Shown: positions 40,162 to 50,373 of the stretch, piece by piece
Numbering within the stretch: the stretch's first letter is position 1
How the letters are laid out: every line of letters starts with the position of its first letter
NCBI GenBank assembly: GCA_016703625.1
Contig: JADJBP010000001.1
Location: forward strand, 1 to 64,000
Source of the DNA: Chitinophagaceae bacterium
GTDB taxonomy: Bacteria > Bacteroidota > Bacteroidia > Chitinophagales > Chitinophagaceae
DNA: 64,000 bases
Direction of reading: 5' to 3'
Made by a program: the position numbers and the translations under genes
Notes under the pieces: generated by a model
What the model was told of the DNA's origin: nothing
Databases searched by the model: none
Seen by the model: the letters and a program-made list of their open reading frames with translations, nothing else

Positions 40162-40733
40162 ATGAAAATCGGACTTTATTTCGGCTCTTTTAACCCCGTT
40201 CATATTGGCCACCTGATCATTGCCAGCCATGCTGTTAATGAAACTGACCTTAACCAGGTTTGGTTTGTGGTATCCCCTCAAAATCCATTTAAACAATCTG
40301 CAACATTACTAAACGAATACCACCGGCTTCACCTGATCAGGTCAGCTATTACGGGTGAAAATAATTTAAGGGCAAGTGCTGTTGAATTTAATTTACCCAG
40401 GCCCTCTTATACCATTGATACCCTTGCCTACCTGAAAGAAAAATATCCCGGGCATGAATTTTCAATCCTGATGGGCAGCGACGGGTTTCAAAACCTGCAC
40501 AAATGGAAGAATTTTGAAGTGATCGTAAAAATCATCCCATTATCATTTATAAACGGCCTGGTTTTGAAATACAGGAAACACACGGTGCAGTGATCCGGTT
40601 GCTGGATGCGCCGCTCCTGGAAATTTCGTCTACACATATACGTGAGTTAATTAAAAAAAAGAAATCGATCCGCTTCCTGGTGCCCGATATCGTGAAAGAA
40701 GAAATAGAAACCGGCGCTTATTACCGTAACTGA
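40162..40733 (+). CDS. nadD: Nicotinate-mononucleotide adenylyltransferase, frame-broken
   Basis: About 190 residues. Nucleotidyltransferase signature MKIGLYFGSFNPVHIGHLII (GxFxPxHxGH) at the N-terminus, PSYTIDTLAYLKEKYP, FSILMGSDGFQNLHKWKN, then one indel near 40530 and continuation as IIIYKRPGFEIQETHGAVI and LEISSTHIRELIKKKKSIRF, ending TGAYYRN, stop TGA 40731-40733. The late ISST-x-IR motif completes the active site. It makes deamido-NAD from NaMN and ATP in NAD synthesis; nadA, an earlier step, lies 2 kb away. Likely co-transcribed with feoA. Confidence 0.93.
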
Positions 40734-40734
40734 T

Positions 40735-41986
40735 CTATAGAACCAGGCCCGTTATCAAACAGAATAAAACGATGAATGGAGGTGGTACCCGGGTATACTG
40801 TAACACCAAAAAAGTGCCTGCAATAACAGCCATATTTATCAGGCTTGTTGTAGTATAGGATATGATGGAAACATCCTTTAGCAAATATAGCGTAGCGGCT
40901 ATCATGATCCCCACCACAGCGGCATTGATCCCTTCAAGAGAACGAAAAACAACAACAAACTTTTTTAAATTTTGCCATACCGGGAAAAAGAAAAGCACCA
41001 ACAGTGCACTGGGCAGAAATATGGCAACCGAACCGATTATACAGCCCAGCAACTGGGTCCTGGACCTCGTTCTTTAACGCAATACCGCCCATAAAAGAAG
41101 CAATGGAAAACACCGGCCCGGGAATGGCACGCACCATACCCGCCCCTGTCAGTAAATCCTCTCTTTCAACCCGTATGATATCCGGGTTTTTTTTAACTAC
41201 CCTTTCAGAAGTAGGCCTTACCACATATTGATCAAGCATTAATGGAATCAATACATCGCCGCCACCAAAAACAAAAGAACCGAAACGGTAAAAATTCTCA
41301 AACAGGTTATAGGGCTTTTTATGCTCCCAATTTTGTTTCCTGGCAGTTTCACTTAATAACCCGGCCACCACAAAAACCATTACAAATACCCAGATATTCG
41401 TCCACCGGATCTGTTTTGGCTTTATGATTTCCTTTTCCGGAATACGCCTGTCACTTAAATTGGTTGCTACACCCCCACACACGATCAATACTGGAATTAT
41501 CCAGGGGGTTTTGAATAAAAAATAGGTGCCCAACAAAGCAACCAGCATAATAACCTGGGTGATCGTATTTTTAATACTTATCTGGTATGCCTTAAATGCG
41601 GCGTAGGCTAAAAACCCGATCGCCATTGGTTGGATATAGTGAAATAAGGAATCTTTTACGCCGGAATTATCAATATCTGCTACTACAAATGAAAGTACCC
41701 CCATTAAGGTACAGGCCGGAAATATCCAGATCAGCAGCGTGAGTACAGCCAGTTTAATACCGCCCCGTTTGTACCCGATCAGCGTTAGTGTTTGTGTAGA
41801 AGAGGCGCCCGGCAACATCTGGCAGAAGGAAATATAATCCATCAGTTCCTCTTTCGTTATATCCCTGCGCCTTTCCACAAATGTTTTTAAAACCATACCC
41901 ACATGGCCCTGGGGTCCTCCAAAAGCAGAGATACTGTGTAAAAACACAGCTTTTAAAAAAGGAATATGGCGTAACAGTTGTTTCAA
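40735..41986 (-). CDS. chrA: Chromate efflux transporter ChrA, frame-broken
   Basis: About 415 residues in the double-domain (long-chain) arrangement, each half opening with a G-G-P/G-G-G loop: FLHSISAFGGPQGHVGMVLK near the start and FGSFVFGGGDVLIPLML in the second half, with QMLPGASSTQTLTLIGYKRG and GMVRAIPGPVFSIASFMGG as the internal conserved motifs. One indel near 41045-41055 links the last part (IGSVAIFLPSALLVLFFFPV). ChrA exports chromate by proton exchange. Stop at 40735 is one base from the nadD stop, so the genes are convergent with no room for a terminator between them. Confidence 0.9.
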
Positions 41987-42189
41987 TAATTACACTTCTG
42001 TGTATAAAAATTCCATATGAAAAAATACAAAAAATATTTTATACGGAAGTAAATGCGGGGTGGTAAATTGTAATAATTGCCCGGTTTTAAAAATACCGGT
42101 TTATCGGAAGATGGTAAGATTTAATTTCGATTTTCCGGTTAAAGAACTGATGATAAAGATCAGGGCCGTTCAAAAATGTAAAAAAGAGA

Positions 42190-42705
42190 TCAGTTGTAGG
42201 TATAAAGAACAACACTGTTCATGATCTGCTTTCCAAATTCCTTAATGGCAAACTGTTTGGCTTTTTTATACGTGTTGGTTGCCTTCATAAAACCCATATC
42301 TGAAATTTTATTCCAGGTATCATTGTTGTATATAAATTTTTGAAGTGAATAACTGATGCTGTCAACTGTATATTCCCCGCTAAAAGTAATTTTAATTTTT
42401 TTAGTCCCGGGCTTTATATCCTTCCCCAACAATTCAGCACTTTCAAAATAATGCATATCCGGGTAATCTTCAGTTACAAAATTCAAAGATATCACCTGCA
42501 GTTTTTCATTTTTATAATATGATACTTTTCCTAAAATATTATCCGAAACACTTTGTCTCAGGCTGTCATTGGTAAAATTATCCAATTCTATATAGAATGT
42601 ATTTTCAATATTGCCATTTTCCTTACCGGAACAGCCGGCAAAAAAAAGTACAATACAAAAAATAACCAACCCAGTAAAATATCTGCCAATCATTTTATAA
42701 TCCAT
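42190..42705 (-). CDS. Hypothetical lipoprotein
   Basis: 171 residues from MDYKMIGRYFTGLVIFCIVL, lipobox FFAGCSGKENGN, then a soluble domain rich in beta strands (YIELDNFTNDSLRQSVSDNI; VDSISYSLQKFIYNNDTWNK). A farther ATG at 42714 is in frame; the 42705 start overlaps the nadA stop (ATGGATTATAAAATG), typical of translational coupling. No family recognised. Ends SVVLYTYN. Anchored at the inner or outer membrane. Confidence 0.6.
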   Translation of the reverse strand: MDYKMIGRYFTGLVIFCIVLFFAGCSGKENGNIENTFYIELDNFTNDSLRQSVSDNILGKVSYYKNEKLQVISLNFVTEDYPDMHYFESAELLGKDIKPGTKKIKITFSGEYTVDSISYSLQKFIYNNDTWNKISDMGFMKATNTYKKAKQFAIKEFGKQIMNSVVLYTYN

Positions 42706-43699
42706 ATTGTGCACTGATTTTTAGCATTTCATCAATCGGTTTCTTTGCTGCCAGGCGGAGGTCCTCATCCATTATTATTTCGGGCATTTCGTATTTGAGG
42801 CACAAATATAATTTTTCAAGGGTATTTAATTTCATGTGCGGACAATCATTACAGGCACAACTGTTATTGGGTGGCGCCGGAATAAATGTTTTACCGGGAT
42901 TAGCTTTCTGCATCTGGTGTAGTATACCCGTCTCGGTTGCCACGATATATGCAGTTGCTGTATCTTTTTTTGTAAAATTCAATAAACCGGTTGTGCTGCC
43001 TATAAAATCTGCAACATTCAACACTGCTTCCTCACACTCCGGGTGTGCAATAACTTTTGCATGCGGGTGGCGTATTTTTAATTTTGTGATCTTCTCCAGG
43101 CTGAAAATTTCATGAACCATACAAGCCCCGTTCCACAGCACCATGTTTCTACCCGTCTGTTTGTTGATATAAGCCCCAAGGTTCTTATCCGGTGCAAAAA
43201 TGATAGGTTGGTCAGCCGGTAAACTCTCTACGATTTTTTGGGCATTGGAAGATGTACAGATTATATCACTTAATGCTTTAATACCTGCAGAGCAGTTTAT
43301 ATAAGTAATTACTTTATGCCCTGGGTGTTTATCCTTAAATAATTTAAACAACGCAGGAGGTGCACTGTCACTAAGCGAACAACCAGCTTTAAGATCGGGT
43401 AATAAAACTTTCTTTGAAGGATTCAGGATCTTAGCTGTTTCGGCCATAAAATGAACCCCGGCAAAAACAATGATATCAGCTTTTGTTTTTTCGGCCTGTT
43501 GTGCCAGTCCTAAACTGTCGCCGATATAATCTGCTACATCCTGGATATCCGGCTCCTGGTAGTAATGCGCAAGGATGATTGCATTTTTTTCTTTTTTTAA
43601 TTTTTCAATTTCAGCAAAGAGATCAATTGTTGGATCTATCTCAATATTTAAAAAACCATTTTCTTCAATTGATTTTTTTGCACTGTTAATATCTGTCAT
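42695..43699 (-). CDS. nadA: Quinolinate synthase A
   Basis: 334 intact residues, normal length. AIILAHYYQEPDIQDVADYI, then DLKAGCSLSD, VITYINCSAGIK and NNSCACNDCPHMK carry the three cysteines of the oxygen-sensitive 4Fe-4S cluster; CMVHEIFS supplies a further conserved block. It condenses iminoaspartate and dihydroxyacetone phosphate to quinolinate in de novo NAD synthesis. The partner nadB is not in the window. It overlaps the lipoprotein gene downstream by about 10 bases. Upstream is the long gene-free stretch to 44287. Confidence 0.96.
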   Translation of the reverse strand: MTDINSAKKSIEENGFLNIEIDPTIDLFAEIEKLKKEKNAIILAHYYQEPDIQDVADYIGDSLGLAQQAEKTKADIIVFAGVHFMAETAKILNPSKKVLLPDLKAGCSLSDSAPPALFKLFKDKHPGHKVITYINCSAGIKALSDIICTSSNAQKIVESLPADQPIIFAPDKNLGAYINKQTGRNMVLWNGACMVHEIFSLEKITKLKIRHPHAKVIAHPECEEAVLNVADFIGSTTGLLNFTKKDTATAYIVATETGILHQMQKANPGKTFIPAPPNNSCACNDCPHMKLNTLEKLYLCLKYEMPEIIMDEDLRLAAKKPIDEMLKISAQYGL

Positions 43700-44287
43700 A
43701 ATATGTATTAATACTACTTATTTATATAATCATCTACTACTACTAGGGCTGTTAATATGTGGAAATATAAAAAACCTCACCTGTTGCAAAATTAGAACCT
43801 TTAGTTTATCAACGCTCATCCACAGGTAATTAACATCCAAACTTTTAAATACCTGCTGTGAAGAATACAGCCAGGTAACGTACATGGTAATTTATTTATT
43901 TTTCTTTTCACATCCGTTGATAATTATTAGCGTGGAAACAATAATTACATATGACTTAATAAACCCTGTTGATAATAACGGTATAATTTACAGTTTAATA
44001 ACAGTAAAACTCACCCCGCTGCCCGGGGTTTAAAGCTTTACGCATTTTACCCATAGTTTTGGCCGGCAAAAAAGCAGGTTACCAACATTAAAACAGGCAT
44101 ATTAACACTACCCTGTTTATAACCTTTATTCAGCTGTTAAAAGCCGCAAATAAGGCTAATACTTATATACAACATTTGCATATGAGCCTTATTCAACCTG
44201 TATTATAATGTATTTATGGGTTTTAAAAACGGATTTTATATTCAATTTTACCCTATTTTTGCCCTCCAAATTTAATATATAACAGAT
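43700..44287. other. Gene-free AT-rich 590 bp with several DnaA-box-like nonamers
   Basis: No credible open frame. Near-matches to the DnaA box TTATCCACA: TTATCAACG at 43806-43814, TCATCCACA at 43816-43824, the complement CGTTGATAA at 43915-43923, TGTTGATAA at 43967-43975 and TGTTTATAA at 44114-44122. TCATCCACA and TGTTGATAA are each one base off. AT-rich blocks lie between. It may be a regulatory region between divergent genes or an origin-like site; see findings. Confidence 0.4.
44254..44261 (+). promoter_or_regulatory. -7 box TATTTTTG before the PpiD-like gene
   Basis: Full match to TAnnTTTG, 26 bases before the ATG. This predicts a transcript with a leader of about 20 nt. Confidence 0.55.
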
Positions 44288-46413
44288 ATGCAGATTATTC
44301 AGAGTATACGTGATAAAGGGGCGCCAATAACCATTGTGGCAATTTCGCTTGCTTTAATCGCTTTTATTTTAATGGATGCCAGGCAGGATGGCGGTGGCCC
44401 GTCTGCTACTGACAGTATTGGTAAAATAAACGGTACCGCTATTGAACAAACAGTATTCAGTAAAAAAGTGACAGCACTGGAGATCCAGGAAGAGCAGCAA
44501 ACCGGGCAAAGACCAACCGGTAGCCGGTCGGCCCAGATCCGTGAACAGGTATGGAACCAGGTTGTGGCAGAAAATATCTTTTATGCCGAAGCTGCAAAAC
44601 TGGGTATTGATTTTACTTCAAAAGAACTGGATAATATATTAAAGAGCAGTGACCCTTCAAATCCATTGATGCAGGACAAATCAATGGTTGACCCCGGAAC
44701 CGGAAAATTAGACATGACCAAGGTGAGCCAGGCATTGTCTAATATCAAAAAAATGAAAGGTGAGCAATGGGAAATGGTAAACAGCCAGATCATTGAACCT
44801 CAAAACTGGCAAGTGTATCCACAAAATATTTCGCTTTATTAAATGCAAGCGCATATTACCCGGCCTGGATGGAAGAAAAAGATACCAAAGAAAATAAAAG
44901 CTTTGCAACCTTTTCTTATGTTCAGATCCCTTACCAGACCATCAGTGACAGCGCCATTAAAATAACGGACGCAGAAATTGAAAAATATGTACAAAAGAAC
45001 AAGGACCTGTTTAAACAGGAGGCCGGCCGCATGATCTCTTATGTTGCTTTCAGCCAGTTACCCGGTTCGGCCGACAGTGCCAGGACGATGGCAGCCGTTG
45101 CAACATTAAAATCTGAATTTGAAAACGAAACCAATACAAGAACATTTTTGGCCCGCAACGCCTCGTCCATTGAATTTGATACCAATTATGTACCCAGATC
45201 AAAGATCAACAGCATTGCCATTGATTCTATTACCAGGCTACCGGTTGGCGCGGTTTACGGGCCTTATTTAGATAATAAAAATTATGTGCTGGCAAAATAC
45301 CTGGGCAGTAAAACCCTGCCGGACAGCGTACAGGCAAAACACATTTTAATTGCAACCGTAAACTCTCAAACCGGCGAACCGGTACAGGATGACAGTACTG
45401 CAAAAAAGCGGGCAGACAGTATTTATAATGCCGTAAATGCCGGCGCAAATTTTGCTTTCCTGGCTTTACAGTATTCATCAGATGGCAGTAAAGAGAAAGG
45501 CGGCGACCTTGGAACTTTTGCTTATGGCACCATGGTACCTGAGTTTAATAAATTCTGTTTTGAAAAACCGGTTGGTTCAAGAGGTGTTGTAAAAACACAG
45601 TTTGGATACCACATCATTGAAGTGATGAACCAAAAAGGATCCAGCCCTGCCTATAAAATAGGTTTTTTAGCAAAGGAAATTTTTACCAGCGAAGAAACGA
45701 TCAATAAAGCCAGCAATGAAGCCATTAAGCTTTCGGCTGAAAAAGATGCGAAAAAACTGGAGGCATATATACAGAAGAACGGGTTACAAAAAATAACCGC
45801 TCCCATACTGATTAAAGAAAATGATGCACAAATTGGCCAGTTGCAGGATGCCCGCCAGTTGGTACGCTGGGTATTTGAGGCCAAACAGGGAGATGTCAGC
45901 GACCCAATGCCGGTTGGCGACCAGTTTGTTGTTGCCATGGTTGATAAGGTCTATGAAGAAGGAACCCAGGATGTACAAACGGCAAGACCATTGGCAGAAA
46001 ATGCGGTCCGGGAAGAAAAGAAAGCAGCAGAAATCATAAAGGCACTGGGCGCCAATCCAACCCTGGAAACAGCAGCAGCTAAATATGCCAAAGAAATTTT
46101 AACCGCCGGCCAGGATTCTTCGGTCACCTTTAAATCACAGATCATCCCCGCCGTTGGTAACGAACCTAAATTAATTGGCGCTATATTTAATAAAGCAAAC
46201 CTGAATAAAGTGGCAGCACCTATTGCAGGAAAAGCCGGTGTCTTTGTTTTTAAAGTGAACAGCATTTCAGAAAAAGCCATTGACCCCAATGAAGATAAAG
46301 CCCAAATGAGAATACAGCAAACAACCGCTTTACGCAACTCGGCAGTATCAAACTGGTTTGAAGGACTGCGTAAAAAGGCAACCATTAAAGATAACAGGAG
46401 CAAGTTTTTTTAA
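44288..46413 (+). CDS. PpiD/SurA-like periplasmic peptidyl-prolyl isomerase, frame-broken
   Basis: About 708 residues with one indel near 44810-44830 (…SQIIEPQ then LASVSTKYFALLNASAYYP). An N-terminal membrane anchor (APITIVAISLALIAFILMDA) is followed by a SurA-N-like chaperone part (QIREQVWNQVVAENIFYAEA), then a parvulin domain at about residues 330-440 (VQAKHILIATVNSQ, KGGDLGTFAYGTMVPEF, FGYHIIEVM) and a second chaperone part (RWVFEAKQGDVSDPMPVGDQ). PpiD-type proteins face the periplasm and help fold outer-membrane and secreted proteins, which fits a genome with many T9SS proteins. Followed by a terminator; single-gene unit. Confidence 0.88.
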
Positions 46414-46435
46414 CTGAACTTTTTATAACATATCC

Positions 46436-46475
46436 AAAACAGCCATCACAATTATGTGGTGGCTGTTTTGTTTTA
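46436..46475 (+). terminator. Terminator of the PpiD-like gene
   Basis: AAAACAGCCATCAC pairs with GTGGTGGCTGTTTT across a 6-nt loop (one G-T pair), followed by GTTTT, 22 bases past the stop. Confidence 0.8.
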
Positions 46476-46569
46476 CCCGGTACTTTAATCCCGGTTTACC
46501 ATTTAAGAAAATAATACCTGCATAAACCATGTTTAACTTATACTATTCCCCGAATTTTAAGCGGAGTGG

Positions 46570-46577
46570 TATATTTG
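46570..46577 (+). promoter_or_regulatory. -7 box TATATTTG four bases before the DUF2480 start
   Basis: Full match to TAnnTTTG. Only CAAT separates the box from ATG at 46582, so transcription should start at or next to the first codon (leaderless mRNA). Confidence 0.6.
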
Positions 46578-46581
46578 CAAT

Positions 46582-47103
46582 ATGGATGATGTATTTGTAA
46601 ATAAAGTTTCGGAGAGCGGTATCATTACGCTCGACCTGGAGGATTATTATCCAAAGGAGGAAACAGCGGTTTTTGATATGAAGGACCATTTGTTTATGGG
46701 GCTCATTTTAAAAGAAAAGGATTTCAGGGAAACCATGAAAACCCTTGACCTGGAAGTATATAAAGGAAAGAATATTGCCCTTACCTGTTCTGCCGATGCG
46801 GTTATACCGGTTTGGGCCTATATGCTGGTGGTTAGTTACCTGGAACCGGTTGCCAAAGCAATAGTTTTTGGCGACAGCGAATTTTTGCACAAAACCCTGT
46901 TCTTACAAAACATAGCAAAAATAAATGTTGCTGATTACGAAGATAAGAGAGTTGTTATAAAAGGGTGCGGCGAACTGCCCATTACCGAATCGGCCTATGT
47001 GGCCATTACCGGGCTGTTAAGGCCGGTAGCAAAAAGTATCATGTATGGCGAACCCTGCAGCACGGTACCCATTTATAAGAAAACGAAAACAACAACAAAT
47101 TAA
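46582..47103 (+). CDS. DUF2480-family protein
   Basis: 173 intact residues. The start FVNKVSESGIITLDLEDYYP then KEETAVFDMKDHLFMGLILK and the middle ALTCSADAVIPVWAYMLVVS are the recognised blocks of DUF2480, a Bacteroidota-specific family of about 165-175 residues without known function. The VIKGCGELPITESAYVAITG part is the other conserved block; its G-C-G and conserved polar residues look like an enzyme site, unproven. Start chosen by family alignment; the -7 box ends four bases before it. It overlaps the convergent corA stop by four bases. Confidence 0.88.
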   Translation: MDDVFVNKVSESGIITLDLEDYYPKEETAVFDMKDHLFMGLILKEKDFRETMKTLDLEVYKGKNIALTCSADAVIPVWAYMLVVSYLEPVAKAIVFGDSEFLHKTLFLQNIAKINVADYEDKRVVIKGCGELPITESAYVAITGLLRPVAKSIMYGEPCSTVPIYKKTKTTTN

Positions 47104-48191
47104 AACCACCCCCTTCTTTTAAATATATATAACATCAGCAGCGGAATAAAAACCATTAAACCTACAATGAAATAAAAGCCTGTTGTATTATGTGCAAACG
47201 GGATAATATCAAAGTTCATTCCGAATATTCCGCCAATTACAGTGGCCGGGGCCAATAAGCAGGTCACTACCGCCATAACTTTCATCACCTCGTTCATTTT
47301 CAAATTCACATTACTCAGGTAAAGGTCCTGGAGGTTCATCATCATATCACGGTAGTTTTCCGACAGTTCGTTAGCCTGGATGATATGATCATACACATCT
47401 TTAAAATATTTTTCCGTTTTTTCTTCTATCAGGTTGCTTTCGCTTCTTAATATTCCGTTCACAAGTTCTCTTACCGGTGAGATACTTCGTTTTAATATGA
47501 TCATCTCTTTCCGCAACATATTCATTTTGGCAAGGGTTCGTGTATTGGCATTACGGATAATATCCTCTTCCAGCAACTCGATCTTTTCCCCTAATTTTTC
47601 CATTACCAGGTAATAGTTATCAACGATCATATCAATCAGGGAATAAAAAAGAAAATCGGCGCCGTTTTGCCTTACCTTACTGCTGTTTATTTTTAACCTG
47701 TCCCGCAGGGGATTAAAAACATCCCTTGAAGCGTCTTCCTGGAAACTGATCACAAAATCTTTACCCAAAACTATACTGATCTGCTCTGCTTCAACGGTAG
47801 AATCCTTTTCATTAAAATACAACATATTGAGCACGCAAAAAATAAGGCCATTGATATCATCCATTTTTGGACGCTGTCCCAGACTGAGAATATCCTCAGT
47901 TATTAAATTATGAATACCATAATGGTTGCCCAAATCTTCCACATCAGCTTTCCGGAGCCCATCCACATTTATCCAGGTTATTGTTGAAGAATTCAGGTAT
48001 GGATAACATTCTGAAACAGAATGTAACTCTTTAACCAGGAAATGTGAAATATCATAATCGTGTATAAAAATTTTAACCTCTTCAGGCTCTTTACGGGGAG
48101 ATGCTACTGTTGGATTTACCTGTAATACTTTTTTTGTACGCAATAATTCCAGGGGATTGAATAAATAAGATAAATAATTGCGGGCCGCCAT
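47100..48191 (-). CDS. corA: CorA-type magnesium/cobalt channel
   Basis: 363 residues. A long cytoplasmic part (DYDISHFLVKELHSVSECYP; WINVDGLRKADVEDLGNHYG; LNMLYFNEKDSTVEAEQISI) and a long stalk helix lead to two C-terminal membrane helices with the pore signature GIFGMNFDI (the GMN triad) and ending YIFKRRGWF. This pentameric channel imports Mg2+ (and Co2+) gated by cytoplasmic Mg2+. Start ATG at 48191; a TTTG lies three bases upstream (CTAATTTGAT), near but not fully a -7 box. The gene is convergent with DUF2480 and there is no terminator between them. Confidence 0.95.
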   Translation of the reverse strand: MAARNYLSYLFNPLELLRTKKVLQVNPTVASPRKEPEEVKIFIHDYDISHFLVKELHSVSECYPYLNSSTITWINVDGLRKADVEDLGNHYGIHNLITEDILSLGQRPKMDDINGLIFCVLNMLYFNEKDSTVEAEQISIVLGKDFVISFQEDASRDVFNPLRDRLKINSSKVRQNGADFLFYSLIDMIVDNYYLVMEKLGEKIELLEEDIIRNANTRTLAKMNMLRKEMIILKRSISPVRELVNGILRSESNLIEEKTEKYFKDVYDHIIQANELSENYRDMMMNLQDLYLSNVNLKMNEVMKVMAVVTCLLAPATVIGGIFGMNFDIIPFAHNTTGFYFIVGLMVFIPLLMLYIFKRRGWF

Positions 48192-48273
48192 ATCAAATTA
48201 GTTAAAATGCGAAGTTGATTAAAAAACTAAATGCAGATGAAAATAACATTTTTATTTTAGAAATAACAGCAAA

Positions 48274-48305
48274 TAAAAAACCGTTCCGTCAAAGGCGGAA
48301 CGGTT
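48274..48305 (-). terminator. Terminator of the DUF4440-like lipoprotein gene
   Basis: On the minus strand AACCGTTCCG and CGGAACGGTT form a 10-bp stem followed by TTTTTT, 20 bases past the stop at 48325. Confidence 0.8.
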
Positions 48306-48324
48306 GTATAAAACAGGTTACTCA

Positions 48325-48824
48325 TTATTTTGCCGGCGCCGGCGGTGGCGGAGGTGCATCTGAATTCCAGATATCACGGAACATTTTCCACCTGCCGTTC
48401 TCTTCTTTCCATACCACCACAAATTTTCCTTTTCAACAGAAACATTGTCGGCAATAAACACTTCATATTTACCCGTTTCAACAACGGCTTCTTTTCCGCC
48501 CATTACTTCTTCGGTTGTTAAAACCACGTTTCTTAACCCGGAATTATAGCCAATACTTAAGAAAGACCGGATGCCGGCTGTACCACAAACCTTTGGCATA
48601 TTGGCATTGTAAATACAGCCATCGCTGGTATAACAGTTTGCAAAAGCAACAGAATCGCCAGTGGCAAAACTGGCTCCAAATACCTTGTTACTGGCAGCGA
48701 TCTGTGCTTTAACGCTGTCTAAACTAAAGCTGGCTGTTTCTGTTTTAACGGCTTCATTATTACAGGCACTGAAAAGGGCTGCAGCAATAACAACCCCCAA
48801 AATTTTTACAAAAGCATGTTTCAT
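48325..48824 (-). CDS. SnoaL/DUF4440-like lipoprotein, frame-broken
   Basis: About 166 residues. Signal peptide and lipobox MKHAFVKILGVVIAAALFSA then CNN at 48824, then a SnoaL-like alpha+beta barrel: DSVAFANCYTSDGCIYNANM, FLSIGYNSGLRNVVLTTEEV and, after a missing A near 48425, KGKFVVVWKEENGRWKMFRD, ending with DAPPPPPAPAK. The R-W-K-M-x-R-D-I-W block is the usual end of DUF4440 domains. The Pro-rich tail is likely linker. In-frame starts farther up (48992) would bury the signal peptide and are rejected. Role unknown; members bind small hydrophobic ligands. Confidence 0.75.
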
Positions 48825-48891
48825 TTTTAATTGGTTTAAGGCCGTAAAATACAAACAATAAATTATATAACGGGTGTGGCTGTTGGGTATT

Positions 48892-50151
48892 TTAATTGGC
48901 CTGGCGCCGGCTGTTAAAATTCCTGCTCTTCCCTTTATCATAATTACCAAAACCCCTGGAACGTTTGGGCCCGGGTTTTTGCGGAGCTGCAACCGGGGCT
49001 GAAAAAGAAGATATACTTATCGGGTAAGGGTGTTCGTGAATTACCGGTATGCTGATACCGATCAGTTTCTGGATATCCTTCAGCTCAGCCCTTTCATCAG
49101 CATCACAAAAAGATATAGCAATACCGGTGTTGCCGGCCCTGCCGGTACGCCCGATACGGTGTACATAGGTTTCGGGCACATTGGGCAGTTCGAAATTGAT
49201 CACATGGCTCAGGTCATCAATATCAATACCCCTTGCCGCAATGTCTGTAGCCACCAAAACCCGGATGCTTCCGCCCTTAAAACTGCTCAATGCATGTTGA
49301 CGGGCGTTTTGTGATTTGTTGCCATGTATGGCAGCGGCAGTAATATGGTTCCGGTGTAAAAATTTCACCACCTTATCGGCGCCATGTTTGGTTCGGGTAA
49401 AGACCAAAGCGGTAATAATTTTTTCATCCTGTAATAAGTGCATCAGCAGGTTTGGCTTATCGGCTTTGCCAACATAGTACAAACTCTGGTCAATGGCATC
49501 AACGGTTGAAGAGGCCGGGGTAACCTCTACATAAGCCGGGTTGGTTAATAATACATTTGCCAGCTTTTGAATTTCGGGCGGCATGGTTGCCGAGAAAAAA
49601 AGTGTTTGCCTTTTTGCCGGCAGTTTGGTAATGATTCTTTTTACATCATGAATAAAACCCATGTCGAGCATGCGGTCTGCTTCATCCAGTACAAATATTT
49701 TCAGGAATTTCAGGTCAATAAAACCCTGGCTGATCAGGTCGAGTAAACGCCCCGGGGTTGCTACGAGTATATCTACACCCCTTCTTAAAATATTGGTTTG
49801 GTGTAATTGCGAAACACCCCCAAATATAACGGTATGGGTTAGGCCGGTGTGTTTGCCGTAAGCTGCAAAACTTTCATCTATCTGGATGGCCAGCTCACGT
49901 GTGGGCGTTAAGATCAGTACTTTTATTTTATGCGGGCCACGCTCTTCGCCTTTGTTTTTGTATAATAATTGCAGGATCGGGATGGCAAATGCTGCCGTTT
50001 TACAGGTACCGGTTTGGGCGCAGCCAAGCAGGTCGCGCTGTTCCAGGATCAATGGAATGCTTTGTGCCTGGATGGGCGGAGGGGTGGTGTATCCTTCGGT
50101 AACTAATGCTTTCAGGATAGGATCGATCAGATCTAATTGTTTAAATGCCAT
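48892..50151 (-). CDS. DEAD-box RNA helicase (RhlE-like)
   Basis: 419 intact residues. Q motif PPIQAQSIP, motif I CAQTGTCKTAAFAIP, Ia PTRELAIQ, II VLDEADRMLDMGF, III FFSATMPP, IV ALVFTRTKHGADKVV, V ATDIAARGIDI, VI HRIGRTGRAG. The C-terminal extension is Lys/Arg/Gly-rich (RSRGFGNYDKGKSRNFNSRR), as in cold-shock RhlE types. Motif I is odd: a Cys stands where the second Gly of GTGKT should be, a change that would be expected to damage ATP binding. A single base error (GGT to TGT) would explain it. ATP-dependent RNA unwinding in ribosome or mRNA maturation is the family role. Confidence 0.93.
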   Translation of the reverse strand: MAFKQLDLIDPILKALVTEGYTTPPPIQAQSIPLILEQRDLLGCAQTGTCKTAAFAIPILQLLYKNKGEERGPHKIKVLILTPTRELAIQIDESFAAYGKHTGLTHTVIFGGVSQLHQTNILRRGVDILVATPGRLLDLISQGFIDLKFLKIFVLDEADRMLDMGFIHDVKRIITKLPAKRQTLFFSATMPPEIQKLANVLLTNPAYVEVTPASSTVDAIDQSLYYVGKADKPNLLMHLLQDEKIITALVFTRTKHGADKVVKFLHRNHITAAAIHGNKSQNARQHALSSFKGGSIRVLVATDIAARGIDIDDLSHVINFELPNVPETYVHRIGRTGRAGNTGIAISFCDADERAELKDIQKLIGISIPVIHEHPYPISISSFSAPVAAPQKPGPKRSRGFGNYDKGKSRNFNSRRQAN

Positions 50152-50373
50152 TAAATGGTTTATTTGTGTTTTGTGTGGGCTGGCAAAGACGTTGCAAATT
50201 CTGAATCAGCAGGAAAAATATTAGTACCACGGGCCTGCAACAGGCCTTCTTTAAAAAAGAAGTGGAACGCAAAATTAGGCTTTTGTTTTTTAATGGGCGA
50301 TAAAATGCTGGTTTGGCACGAAACCATGCCATATTCTATGCTGAATACGTAAATTCGTGTATAAATAAACCTG

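Noticed and set aside
40123..40190. feoB start overlapping the feoA stop (ATGGATAA)
   Set aside because: The frame closes after about 20 codons with no GTPase motif, and the sequence is nadD.
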